Shown in pieces: positions 1 to 9,725 of a DNA stretch of 64,000 bases (the stretch's first letter is position 1; each line of letters opens with the position of its first letter). The DNA is from UBA11606 sp965243715 (lineage in GTDB: Bacteria; Actinomycetota; Acidimicrobiia; Acidimicrobiales; Aldehydirespiratoraceae): the NCBI GenBank assembly GCA_965243715.1, contig CBDEVU010000017.1, forward strand, positions 434,001 to 498,000. Reading direction: 5' to 3'. Position numbers and translations under genes: made by a program. A model generated the notes under the pieces. That model was given only the letters and a program-made list of their open reading frames with translations, searched no databases and was not told where the DNA came from.

Positions 1-1935
1 CGTACCCGGGTAGACGACGCTTATTGGCTCGACGCGCCCTACGGTCCCGAAGGCGTGGGCACCGAAGAAGCGATTTCGTTCCTCGGCCGCTATCTGAATG
101 CATGCCGTCACGACCCAGAGGAGGTGTCTGATAGGTGGACTAAGCGAGAGCGAGAGAGCGAAACCTGGATACCGAACGCCTGCGACGATTGCCAATACAA
201 AGTCTCCTGTCATGAAACTTTCGGTACTAGCGAGGAAGGCTACGGTATATACCCGTTCAATTCAGCGGCGATAAACCATTTCGTAGATTCCCTCTCCATC
301 AAAGGTTTCGATCCCCGTCTCATCGTTAGAGAGCTCGTGAAGCGCTTCCTTAGGATAGCATCGGGCGATCTTACCCGAGGAGAGTTCCCGTCGAATGAGT
401 TAATCGATCGTTTCAATAAATACAGCGCCCCCCTCCCTGCGCTTTACCAGAGCACCATCAAGCAGCATCGACCTAGTGACTTCAAACGGGTCATTAACTC
501 GATACGGTATTGGGCAGACCAGACTGGACGGGTAGGAGACGCGACCTTAGCCGCCTTCGGAATTGATCCCCTTGAGGATCTAGAAACAATTCTTACTTTA
601 GCGCCAAGAGGGAAATCTCAGGCAACAACAAAAGGGGTAACAGTTCTTTCCGGTATTGACGAGGTTACAACCGTCGCCAAACCAATCACATCACGATTAG
701 GTGCCCCATGGGGATCAATCTTCGACGCGTTAGATACATGGATCAATAACAAGGAAAATCTTACTCTAAAGGCTACGAACGAACTCAAGAAACTTGTTCA
801 CAAATCAGTATCAGAAAACCTCGATTACAGTGCGTTGCCATTCAATCTCGGAAGTGAATTCAACGACCAAAAACTATTCGATCTACAGAAAGACATCTTC
901 ATAGTTGGCTCAAAAACCGCCCAGAATGCCAAAGAACCGAAAATAACCATCGAACGAGACGCGGATACCGCGGCTGCACTGCAAGGGTTGATTCTGCTCA
1001 AGAAATTCCCAGATGACGCGGATTACTCTGAGGTTGACAATTATCGTCGCAAAGCGGCACGGTATCTGGAACACTGGACGCTTCTAGTTACATCACGACT
1101 TGAGCAACCACCAGAACCAGAGGCCATTCAGGCCATCGAGGACTTGGTCCTATCTGCCATCGTCTTAGGCATGTGTGACGGGGCATCCGAACCTCACGAC
1201 CATCTCTCGGCAATCTTTGGAGGACCCGTCACACCGGAACGACTGCATCGGACACCGAAGTGGCAGAAGGTCGTCAATAAGTCCGCCGACAAATACCAGG
1301 CATGCTATCCAGTAGTCACAGCACAGTTCGGTGAGTCCCGCGGGGCTGGTAGCCCGCGTGCAGTTCGGGCCGATCAGATTCTCTCGATTATCCAGGACTT
1401 CACCCAAGCGAAACGCTTTGACTCCAGTAACGCATCCACAAATCAATTAATGCAATCCACGAAGACCGCAGTAGAGGTCGAGTGGGACCAACTTCGAGGT
1501 CACTGCACCAATGCCGCGCCTTTCGTTGATTCAAGCCGCCCGTGGTCTGAGCAAACCGGAAAGGTGCTTGAACTGATCGAGAAAGTACACAAGGCGGGAT
1601 GGCTAAGCGACCACGACGCCATGCATGACCTCAGAGAGCTCAGTTCTGTGACGGGTGACGATGCCCCCAAGATTCTCCATCAAACCGCCAGGCTTCTAGC
1701 TAGCGATCCTCCACTCATCAGACGACTTCAAGAAATCGCCAGCGATCGCCCAGATTCTGTGGCGGCTACCAGCAAGTTTGTCAACCGAGCAAGAAAAGCA
1801 ATGGATAGCATTGAAAATGATCTCGATGAGCGTAGCTCTAATTCCTCCGCTGATGAGAACGCTCAAGACGTCACCAAGGATGTCCTTAAACTGCTTGAGC
1901 GCCTCGCAATTGCCATCAAGGAGATTGAGTCATGA
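1..1935 (+). CDS. DpdH-like component of a Dpd-type DNA modification/restriction island (5' end outside window)
   Basis: The frame is open to the first base of the window, so the start lies upstream and the N-terminus, where an ATPase domain would be expected, is missing. Near the visible start there is a Cys-rich motif (CDDCQYKVSCHETFG) followed by GIYPFN and FDPRLIVRELVKRF. This combination is what I recall for the middle of large defence ATPases of the DpdH kind, where cysteines may bind a metal. The rest is helical with no motif I recognise. It overlaps the next gene by 4 bp (ATGA), so it belongs to the same operon as the helicase and phospholipase D genes downstream, which is the main support for the DpdH assignment. 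Base composition looks more AT-rich than the housekeeping genes later in the window. Coding status is certain; the family call is moderate, and another defence ATPase family is possible. Confidence 0.55.
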   Translation, partial: RTRVDDAYWLDAPYGPEGVGTEEAISFLGRYLNACRHDPEEVSDRWTKRERESETWIPNACDDCQYKVSCHETFGTSEEGYGIYPFNSAAINHFVDSLSIKGFDPRLIVRELVKRFLRIASGDLTRGEFPSNELIDRFNKYSAPLPALYQSTIKQHRPSDFKRVINSIRYWADQTGRVGDATLAAFGIDPLEDLETILTLAPRGKSQATTKGVTVLSGIDEVTTVAKPITSRLGAPWGSIFDALDTWINNKENLTLKATNELKKLVHKSVSENLDYSALPFNLGSEFNDQKLFDLQKDIFIVGSKTAQNAKEPKITIERDADTAAALQGLILLKKFPDDADYSEVDNYRRKAARYLEHWTLLVTSRLEQPPEPEAIQAIEDLVLSAIVLGMCDGASEPHDHLSAIFGGPVTPERLHRTPKWQKVVNKSADKYQACYPVVTAQFGESRGAGSPRAVRADQILSIIQDFTQAKRFDSSNASTNQLMQSTKTAVEVEWDQLRGHCTNAAPFVDSSRPWSEQTGKVLELIEKVHKAGWLSDHDAMHDLRELSSVTGDDAPKILHQTARLLASDPPLIRRLQEIASDRPDSVAATSKFVNRARKAMDSIENDLDERSSNSSADENAQDVTKDVLKLLERLAIAIKEIES

Positions 1936-2669
1936 CGCTCTTCAATACCGCATCCGAACTCCTAGTTAGATTAATGATAGCGAGCGAAGCCGAGTTGGGA
2001 GATCAGTTGGTCGTCCGCGCTCAAAATGTTCGTGACTCTATCTCGACCGCGGTCGACCACTACGAGAACGTTCAATCGTATCGGTCCGCGATAGCGCCCA
2101 AAGATTCCCCGTCGTTCAAGGGCAAAAAGCTCCGTCAGTCCATCAGTGGATTCCGCAGGGCGCTCTCGACTAGGGGAACGAGTGCATTTCAGCAAAACGC
2201 GTCCGGCACATTGCAGCAAAACCTACAGACGGAATCCAGGATCTTAGATAAATGGGTGATGCAGACCTGGAGTCAAAACTTTGACTCTGCCCATGATCTC
2301 CTCCTGCGGGCTCAATCCGGCGAGCTATATGGGTCACCCCGAGCCAAGGCCAAGGCAGAAACCCTCGCCCTGAAGATAAATGCCGCTAAGAACTATAACC
2401 CAGTGAAGGACCGGGCGGAGCTAGAAAAACTCCTCAAGGTCCAAGGGGTGAGCGCCTATCTCAAGGGTGTGAACGACCTTATCGAAGAATTGAGAAAAGA
2501 GATTGCCGAACTCGACCAACTCCAGGCTACCATCCCACCTGAGGCACAAGACCTCCTCAAACGATCAGCATCCGATGAGGGAATACCACTCAGCGACGTC
2601 ACGCCAGAGGTTTTGGCCATGCTTAGGTCAGCCGATCTCCTTGGTGAGTTTGTAGTACGTCGTTCGTGA
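1932..2669 (+). CDS. Small helical protein in the Dpd-like operon (DpdI-like by position)
   Basis: A 245-residue protein whose ATG overlaps the stop of the upstream gene (ATGA) and whose stop is overlapped by the GTG of the helicase gene (GTGA), so it is translationally coupled on both sides. The sequence is mostly predicted helix, rich in Ala, Leu, Glu and Gln, with a possible coiled coil around residues 175-200 (ELEKLL, LIEELRKEIAELDQL). I see no catalytic motif, signal peptide or membrane segment. In Dpd clusters a protein of similar size called DpdI sits between the ATPase DpdH and the helicase DpdJ; the assignment rests on that position rather than on recognised sequence. It may act as an adaptor between its neighbours (inference). 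Confidence 0.5.
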   Translation: MTLFNTASELLVRLMIASEAELGDQLVVRAQNVRDSISTAVDHYENVQSYRSAIAPKDSPSFKGKKLRQSISGFRRALSTRGTSAFQQNASGTLQQNLQTESRILDKWVMQTWSQNFDSAHDLLLRAQSGELYGSPRAKAKAETLALKINAAKNYNPVKDRAELEKLLKVQGVSAYLKGVNDLIEELRKEIAELDQLQATIPPEAQDLLKRSASDEGIPLSDVTPEVLAMLRSADLLGEFVVRRS

Positions 2670-5600
2670 TTGATCCTATTCTTATTGATGTTCTTAATGA
2701 ACTTGAAGCACGTGAGCTGCCTCTTCTTTCGTGGGGGGTGACCAGTAGCGCCTTCGAGAAGGCCGAACTCCTAGAACTGCTACAAACGCTCCAGCCAGAG
2801 TCCGATCCTGGCGAACTTCTAGCGGAACTACTCAAATCCGCATTCATCTTTAGGCGGGGTCCGAAAGGGAATCAGTTCCGGACACGCATGGCAGAGACCG
2901 TTCGGTTGGCTCGACACCTAAAACAATGGTCCCACGATCCACAAAGCGATTGGACCACCGCCAAAGCACTCGTGTCGGACCAGCGTTTCCTAACCCGTCC
3001 CAGAGTCGCTCCTATTAGAAATGTTCTCGTCGATCAACTCAAAGACCGACTCCGCTTCCAACTTGGCCAGCAATGGACGACAGTCCACGAGACGACCGTG
3101 GACACCCTCCTCGACGGACGATCCATCTCGGGGTTCCAAGCTAGAGCAACAGAATCCCTTCTGAATCCGGTAGGGGGCGGACATGGCACCTGCATTACCG
3201 CAGGCACCGGGTTGGGCAAAACGCTGGCCTTCTACCTGCCCGCCCTGACCCATGCCCTCAGTTTGCCACGACCGACCGGAGTTCCTCGGATAATAGCTAT
3301 CTATCCACGAATTGAATTACTCCGCGACCAACTTAGAAGCTTACTAAAAACGCTCGCCTCTCTAGAAGCTAATGGAGCAAAAAGCCTCCGAGTCGGCGTG
3401 ATCTACGGCGCAACCCCACATCATCGCAATGATGCCGAAAAGACTAAGTCCCGAGGATGGCTTATAGCCGACACCGGGCTTATCTCACCCATGGTCGACT
3501 GCCTGAAGGACGACTGCGCGGGAAAATTGATCTGGCCCAACGGAGAAACAACCGGGCAACTCCTTCGATGTGACACCTGTGAGGACCAATTGGAGTCGCT
3601 CATCTTCACTCGTAAGGCGTTGCAGTCACAGTCGCCAGAGATTCTCCTGACTACCACGGAGAGCTTGAATCGACTACTTGGCCAACCCAAAATGCGACAA
3701 TTGCTCATTGGGGACCGTGAATATTCACCTGACTTTATCCTGCTCGATGAAATCCACACCTACTCGGGGACTCACGGTGCGCAAGTGGCGAATCTCATTC
3801 GTCGCTGGCGCAGTGAAATGTCAACCCCTAGTCATGTTGTTGGCTTGTCGGCTACACTGGCTGACCCGGCGGGGTTCTTCTCTCAATTAATTGGGACCGA
3901 AGCAGCTAATATCGCCACTATCTCACCCTTTGACGCTGAGATGGTTGAGGTTGGTCGTGAGTACTTTATGGCGTTGCGTGGTATTCCAGGGTCGCAAACA
4001 TCACTACTCACAACCACGACTCATACGGCAATGTTGATGCGGCGAATGCTCGATCCAGAACCTGACCAACCAAGTGGCGGAGTGTACGGAAGTCGCGTCT
4101 TTGCATTCGCCGACAAACTAGACCTAGTCAACCGCCTCTACTCCCAACTTCAAGACGCCGAGGGTTGGCAACCGAATGGAGTCGACCGCAAACCAGGGGG
4201 GAGTATCGCCGCCCTGCGAGCTACAGGGGTCGACAATCAACTCCGAGACAACGCCGGGCAACTCTGGGACGCGGCGGAAGCCTTGGGTATGCTGATCGAA
4301 CCAGTCGTGGTGGAACGGGCGACCGCACAGTCCCCAAGGATTGGCCGGACCAGTGACATAGTTGTCGCCACCTCCTCCCTCGAAGTAGGGGTCAACGATC
4401 CAAACGTGGGGGCGATTATTCAACATAAGGCCCTCCAGGATGCGGCACAGTTCGTTCAACGTCGAGGGCGCGCGGGTCGAGATCCAAAAATGCGCTCGTG
4501 GACGACGGTAGTGCTATCCGATTACGGAAGAGATCGCCTCGCCTTCCATGCCTACGAAGCCCTCTTCTCTCCTATACTACAACCCACACATCTACCGATC
4601 CGTAACCGAGCAATTCTCAAGATGCAGGCCACATGGTGGGTAATTGACTACCTCACCGGAGAAGCGGATGGAACCGATCTGCGATCTCTGCTCCGAGCAA
4701 TGGAGCCGGACCAAAAGCAGCTAGCGCGCAGGGTCTTGGCCGTCGCAAAAGAACTCCTCACCGCCAATGGGTTGAACAAACTCCAGACCAAACTTACAGC
4801 ATCGCTCAAGATCAGCAAAGCGGATGCTCAATCGGTTCTCTTCGACCACCCGCGTGGGATAGCGACCACGGTCCTACCAACAATAATCCGACGACTCCAA
4901 GCGGTAATTGGCCAGACCAGGGTGCCGGACAATTTTAACTGGGATGACCCGCTCACTAACTTTGTTCCGCGTTCGTTATTCTCTCCTTTGCTGTCCCCAG
5001 AGGTTCGGCTAGTACTCCCTCCGCGTGGGACAACTAAGTTAGACTCTGTTTCGAAGTCCATGCGCGAGTTCGCCCCGGGAAAAGTTAACTATCGGTATGC
5101 GCTTAAGGGCAAAGGCGAACGAATGTGGATAAAGCCGCCTGAATCAACCGAGCCAACTCTCGATCTCGAAACCTTTTGCCCTGATCATCTACTCTTAACC
5201 ACTCCACCTGGGTTCATTCAAGACATCGTTCAACCGCGCTCCATTAAGTTGTCTCTCCCCGCGGACAATGTTTCCGAGTCGTCCTATGGAAAGTGGAACT
5301 GGGAAGGGTTTTTTGCCGTCAATGGTCAACCAGCCAAATTGGATATTCCTTTAGGCAGTCCATGGGAACAGTCAGTTACATCCGTCACGGTGATGACGCA
5401 CCGCTCTCGCGCGCCTCTAACCGTTTGGCGGATAGCACGCAGTGTCGACGTTGAGCGGCAGGTTCCCTCCGAACCTCTAACGACGCGACACCGCTTGCAG
5501 TTAGCGGGTCGCGACACCGCTATTGGGTTCACCATGGACGTCGACGCCATTCGTCTCGACGTGACTCTTCCCGTCCAAGTACCGAATGAGCCCAAGAGTG

Positions 5601-6511
5601 CGCTCGTTCGTGCTCTTCGGACCTCCTACTTCGAGCACCTCGTAGTCAATGACCCAGAACTTGTCAGAATAGTCTCGTCTGCTTTTCTTCGTGAATGGTT
5701 AGCGCAATTGGCTCTCGGCGCGGTGATAACGGCCGCCATTGACGGAGACTGTAATCTGACTGAGATCTCCAATATAGACCTAGCAGCGGCGGTTGACCAA
5801 ATTGCCCGCTCCGTCTTCGGCGCCGAAGGCCCGCCACCTTCCCATCAAGGGTCAGAGCGTGAATCGGATCTAGTGAGTGCCATAGGGGAAGCGCTCGAGG
5901 ACCAAGAGGTAGTGACCGCGCTCAAACGATGCTTGACGGTGCTCCACGCACCGCTGCCTTCCCTAGCGCTCCGCTGGGTTCAGGAGCGCTACGCCTCCAC
6001 GATTACTGCCGGATTTATCGGTGCCGTGCAGGCGGTTTGCCCAGATCTTGATGTTGACGAGCTCTGCGGTGAATTCGAAATTGTTACCTCAGATGACGCT
6101 CTACCGTTCGCTCGGATCACGATCTCAGAAGATCAACCCGGTGGGACCGGACTTATCGAAACTACTGTTGACCAGATTGTCGATGACCCGCGTGCGTTCT
6201 GGGCCGTTATGACCAAGGTCCTCGGTCCGGGCGATGGTGAACGAATTGACGCAGCACTCCGACAATTCTTAGACGAACGCCAGGACCGCGATCTTGCAAA
6301 CGAAATTGCAAACGTCCGGGAAGCATCGGATTTACATGCCACAACGGAGGCTTGGTCGTCGCTGAAAAGAGCAATGTTTCGCCGGGGGATAGAAGCCGAC
6401 CAGACCGTTATCAGCGCCCTAGCAGACGAGATTCTTACGGCCAGGCGGCGACGCAACGGTGGCGCAGTTGAGTGCCGAACTCCTCGACTTCTGGGACCTT
6501 ATCGAAGATAG
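2666..6511 (+). CDS. dpdJ: DpdJ-like DEAD/DEAH-box helicase
   Basis: A 1281-residue superfamily 2 helicase. Walker A is TAGTGLGKT near residue 178, motif II is LLDEIHTY near 359, motif III is GLSATLADP near 392, and motifs IV-VI lie around 568-606 (SSLEVGVNDP, then QRRGRAGRD). Between Walker A and motif II there are paired cysteines near residues 280-305 (LKDDC, RCDTC), possibly a metal site. A GGTGLIE motif near residue 1156 resembles the C-terminal part of DUF1998-type defence helicases. In Dpd islands DpdJ is needed for restriction, not for base insertion (family knowledge). The GTG start overlaps the upstream stop. The last about 20 residues are low-complexity and Arg-rich and look out of frame: the natural C-terminus may continue in the next reading frame (see the entry at 6459). 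DISARM DrmA is an alternative, but no DrmB is seen. Confidence 0.72.
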   Translation: MIDPILIDVLNELEARELPLLSWGVTSSAFEKAELLELLQTLQPESDPGELLAELLKSAFIFRRGPKGNQFRTRMAETVRLARHLKQWSHDPQSDWTTAKALVSDQRFLTRPRVAPIRNVLVDQLKDRLRFQLGQQWTTVHETTVDTLLDGRSISGFQARATESLLNPVGGGHGTCITAGTGLGKTLAFYLPALTHALSLPRPTGVPRIIAIYPRIELLRDQLRSLLKTLASLEANGAKSLRVGVIYGATPHHRNDAEKTKSRGWLIADTGLISPMVDCLKDDCAGKLIWPNGETTGQLLRCDTCEDQLESLIFTRKALQSQSPEILLTTTESLNRLLGQPKMRQLLIGDREYSPDFILLDEIHTYSGTHGAQVANLIRRWRSEMSTPSHVVGLSATLADPAGFFSQLIGTEAANIATISPFDAEMVEVGREYFMALRGIPGSQTSLLTTTTHTAMLMRRMLDPEPDQPSGGVYGSRVFAFADKLDLVNRLYSQLQDAEGWQPNGVDRKPGGSIAALRATGVDNQLRDNAGQLWDAAEALGMLIEPVVVERATAQSPRIGRTSDIVVATSSLEVGVNDPNVGAIIQHKALQDAAQFVQRRGRAGRDPKMRSWTTVVLSDYGRDRLAFHAYEALFSPILQPTHLPIRNRAILKMQATWWVIDYLTGEADGTDLRSLLRAMEPDQKQLARRVLAVAKELLTANGLNKLQTKLTASLKISKADAQSVLFDHPRGIATTVLPTIIRRLQAVIGQTRVPDNFNWDDPLTNFVPRSLFSPLLSPEVRLVLPPRGTTKLDSVSKSMREFAPGKVNYRYALKGKGERMWIKPPESTEPTLDLETFCPDHLLLTTPPGFIQDIVQPRSIKLSLPADNVSESSYGKWNWEGFFAVNGQPAKLDIPLGSPWEQSVTSVTVMTHRSRAPLTVWRIARSVDVERQVPSEPLTTRHRLQLAGRDTAIGFTMDVDAIRLDVTLPVQVPNEPKSALVRALRTSYFEHLVVNDPELVRIVSSAFLREWLAQLALGAVITAAIDGDCNLTEISNIDLAAAVDQIARSVFGAEGPPPSHQGSERESDLVSAIGEALEDQEVVTALKRCLTVLHAPLPSLALRWVQERYASTITAGFIGAVQAVCPDLDVDELCGEFEIVTSDDALPFARITISEDQPGGTGLIETTVDQIVDDPRAFWAVMTKVLGPGDGERIDAALRQFLDERQDRDLANEIANVREASDLHATTEAWSSLKRAMFRRGIEADQTVISALADEILTARRRRNGGAVECRTPRLLGPYRR

Positions 6512-6998
6512 GCTCGGGATTGAAGTGGGTCTGCGCGTTTTTGCCTACTTGGCCGCCTCTGATGAAAAGTTTAGCCGATCACTAGACGCCGTTGGTTCCG
6601 GTGCCGATCAGTCTCCCGATTGGGCCATCGGGCAGATCGTGGGCCTGCTGTGGTCCCGAGGCAGAGATATCAGGGCATCGAACCTCCGGACCTATAACCC
6701 CTACGCACCATTACCGGCGACCGAACGTCTCCTCGTCGACTACCTAATGCAATCAGCAACGGATCCCGTGCAGTTCTCTTCAACGGATTGGAAGAAGGAC
6801 CTAGCCCAACAACTACACCAAGACGGCGAGGCGCGGATTGTCTGCCCTGACGAAGCCGCTGCGGTCGAGGTCCTCCATCAAATGGTGATCTCACCAACCG
6901 CTGTGGGGGCGTTAGAGTTGTATCCCCGGATCATCGGTGTGCAACGGTCGCCTACCCAAATCACATTGATGTTGGACCTTCGAGAGGCCCAGCAGTGA
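6459..6998 (+). CDS. 179-residue protein, or frameshifted C-terminus of the DpdJ-like helicase
   Basis: This frame opens with a GTG inside the end of the helicase gene and overlaps it by 53 bp. That is out of character for an operon whose other junctions are 4-bp overlaps. The protein (…LDFWDLIEDRLGIEVGLRV…, ending LMLDLREAQQ) is well-behaved coding sequence without a recognised motif. The helicase reading frame just before it dissolves into Arg-rich sequence, so one indel near 6440-6470 would fuse the two into a protein of about 1450 residues, close to the length I recall for DpdJ. I favour the fused reading, but a separate small gene cannot be excluded. Its stop overlaps the GTG start of the phospholipase D gene. 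Confidence 0.5.
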   Translation: MAQLSAELLDFWDLIEDRLGIEVGLRVFAYLAASDEKFSRSLDAVGSGADQSPDWAIGQIVGLLWSRGRDIRASNLRTYNPYAPLPATERLLVDYLMQSATDPVQFSSTDWKKDLAQQLHQDGEARIVCPDEAAAVEVLHQMVISPTAVGALELYPRIIGVQRSPTQITLMLDLREAQQ

Positions 6999-7522
6999 CT
7001 ATTCGAGACCTACGCAACACATCCTTTACGTCCCGCGAGGAGTTGGCCGACTCCTTGCAATGTCTATTCGTGTCGGAGGTGCTTGTACCCAGCATTCCGC
7101 TATGGATTATTACACCACAAATCTCCGACGTACCGCTTATCGACAATCGTGCTGGACGCTTCGCAGGGTTAATACCCGCCCTCCCGCCGCGCTGGATTCG
7201 GCTCAGCGAAGTCCTCGAGCAGCAGTTGACTAGGGGCGGGTCCATTGTCATAGTCTGTAGTCCGAACGATAATAATCGGGCCTTCACTAATCAACTTCAG
7301 CAGTTGGCTCGAAAAAATGGTAATGAACAATACTTATCTGTGCGATTGTCTAACGAATTGCACAATCAGGGTATCTTGTCTGAAACTATCTTCATCCGCG
7401 GTTCCATAAACCTAACCCACAATGGTTTGCGAACCTTTGGAGAGATTATTCAGATAGTCGATGAGAAAGATACGGTCGCTGAAACACGGTTTGTTTCCCA
7501 AAAACGTTGGAGTGCGCCATGA
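6995..7522 (+). CDS. dpdK: Phospholipase D-like protein DpdK
   Basis: A 175-residue protein with one PLD-type half site. The N-terminal part holds ITPQISDVPLIDNRAGRF, a stretch I associate with DpdK, and the C-terminal part holds the PLD-type segment ending GSINLTHNG. In most PLD enzymes the core is HxKx4D followed by G[SG]xN. Here the triad region reads H-N-Q (residues 123-125), so the catalytic lysine is replaced by glutamine and the acidic residue is Glu. The G-S-I-N part is intact. The protein may therefore be catalytically weak, act structurally, or carry a sequencing substitution. PLD proteins of this size also occur in DISARM as DrmC; the neighbours favour Dpd. GTG start, 4-bp overlaps on both sides. 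Confidence 0.65.
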   Translation: MTIRDLRNTSFTSREELADSLQCLFVSEVLVPSIPLWIITPQISDVPLIDNRAGRFAGLIPALPPRWIRLSEVLEQQLTRGGSIVIVCSPNDNNRAFTNQLQQLARKNGNEQYLSVRLSNELHNQGILSETIFIRGSINLTHNGLRTFGEIIQIVDEKDTVAETRFVSQKRWSAP

Positions 7523-9695
7523 AGGATCTCGACTCTCGAATCAATACGTTCTACGAAGAGCCAAATGAGGTAGACATATCTTTATTGCCGGCTGAACTCA
7601 GAGAACCATTGCAAGTTCTTCACGACCGGTTCACCGAGGGTCGACGGACTCTTATTCCTGCCATAGTTGAGGGCCAAATGAGCTGGTACGGGATAGCGCG
7701 CTCTGCGGGCGATGCTCGCCTACTAGCCGAGGAGATGGCTTCGTGGTTGGGTCCTCCCCTCGGCGAAGAACCCTCCGTTGTAGTCGAGGCGAACGACGAA
7801 CTCGACAAGAAGGCCTTGTCGCTGTCTGAGAACGGAATACTACTCCGTACCCGGGTGAGTCCTGGATGGGAAGGCCAAGCGCGAAACAACGTTCGCAGTT
7901 TGATTGATATCTGGTTACTCACGCCAGATAGAGCTCGCGATAAACCACGCACCCTTGGTCAGATACTGCGTAATTTCTACGAAGCAATAGCCGAACAAGA
8001 CCGAGACTCTGCCACCGACGCTCTCGACGAGATTCGCGCAGGCGGAATGCTGTCGACTACTAATATGAGTTTCCTCAAGGTAGAGCTCCTAGGTGAACTT
8101 GGAACGCCAGAAGAACTCCGTGATGATCCAACTCTCGCGGGCATTTCGCAATTACGGTGCCCACCCACGGTCAGTGACTACCTTGCACGCGCCGCCGATG
8201 AACTTTTCATCCGTCCCGGTGCAGAAAATTCTAATAGGAAAGACTGTAGGTCGCTCGCGAAAAGGATTAGAACTACCTGGCCGAACATTATCGCCCACCC
8301 AAGTCAGGTTCGCTCAGTACACGGGGCGCGCTGCCTCGGCCTAAGCGAATTACTGGCTTCGAAGCCGCGGCAAGGAGTGATCGACCACCTCCGATCCGAA
8401 TGGAGTAGTGAGGACGCCTTGGTAGCCCGCCTCGTGGACTTGCTCCAGGAGACCTTAGGACCCACCTCTGAATGGGTCGACGACCTTGACAGAGCGACAT
8501 CCGTCACCCGCCTCTATGAGGATGGTGAGTTTGAGTTACTTCTCAACGCAGCCGAGAAAGTAGACGAACCAGATATAGGTGTAGTGAGCCTGGTCATGTC
8601 CGCCGCAATCAATCTCGCTGATACGGATTCGGCTGTTTTCGCCCTGGCCATGGTCGATCAACTCACAGATACCGACCGTAAGGAACTACTCGAACGCGCC
8701 GTTGAAAAATCTCTCCATACCCAGTTACTTGACCGCAACGAGGGCACCCAGATCCCTAATGGTTGGCGTGACTGGCTGAAAGGCGACTGGCCCGACCAAC
8801 CTACCCTGCTAAAGGAATGGTCGAAAAATTGGAGTATCGGATCGATCACCGCAAGGAAGGAAGCTTATCTTTTCGAATTAGACTTGCTAGATGCTCTCAA
8901 TAATGACACCCGAGAGCGTGTTCGTAACGGCTTACCAATATTAGTGTCATGGCTAACACACGACGACCATACTGGAGCAGCGGCGATACCGATCGCCACC
9001 ACGATATTAGATATAATTCTCTCTTCCTATCCCGGCCTAGGGGAGCGACATACTGCACTCGACTTGCTCAAATATATTCTTCAAATCGGCTGTTCGTCTA
9101 AAGAATACTGTACAATCGCAGACGCCTTGAGTCAACAACTGGAATCAATAGGTCGAGATGATATCGACTGGCTAAGAGATGTACTCGACTTTCAGATTTG
9201 CTACGCTGTCCCAAATACAGAACGACGTGGCGAACTATTTGCTCAATCGTCACCTCTTCTCCAGAGTGGATTGCAGATCTCAATCACACGGATGCATACC
9301 TGCTGCAGAAGATATTTAAAATAGCAGGAATCTCGCCTAGAACACCTCCCAGGGGACGCTATCCCATTGGAGTATAAGCAGCGTAAAAAATCCTTTAGAA
9401 CTGTAGGAATACACACACTGGAAGTCCACCTAACGCATATAAATGCAGAGATTGGATTAAGGATGAGTGGAAGAATGTAAAGGTCTATTTATCCCACGAT
9501 AAGGCGAATAGTGACAAGTTGCAAGGCTTTATTCGCAAATCAGATGTCATCCTTATGCAAACAAGCAGAGCGAAGCATCCCGCTACGACGGCCATCGAAC
9601 AGGGGACTAAACCATCGAGCCTAGTACGGGTGAAGGGAACCAATGCTGCTTCGCTCTATAAGGGACTTACCGACTGGCTTGAGGCCGAGAACTAA
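7519..9695 (+). pseudogene. dpdD: DpdD-like protein, reading frame broken near its 3' end
   Basis: The ATG at 7519 overlaps the dpdK stop (ATGA). About 580 residues are open, with features I associate with DpdD: an N-terminal segment containing SWYGIARSAGDARLLAEEM and helical repeats containing ILRNFYEAIAEQDRDSA. From about 9240 the frame fails. Conserved-looking sequence continues in a second frame (PEWIADLNHTDAYLLQKIF), returns to the first (KKSFRTVGIHTLE) near 9370, and moves again near 9425 to DWIKDEWKNVKVYLSHDK and RAKHPATTAIE, ending at TAA 9693-9695. Three single-base shifts plus an internal TAG at 9322 make this a pseudogene if the sequence is right. Because other genes here also carry indels, sequencing error is a real alternative. 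Dpd restriction would be expected to fail without this protein. Confidence 0.58.
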
Positions 9696-9725
9696 TGGTT
9701 ATCGACGCAGTTAGGCGCTCCTCGG

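Noticed and set aside
2666..7522. DISARM (DrmA-DrmB-DrmC) reading of the helicase-PLD cluster
   Set aside because: No DrmB or DISARM methylase is present and the small genes and PLD protein fit Dpd better; kept only as an alternative.
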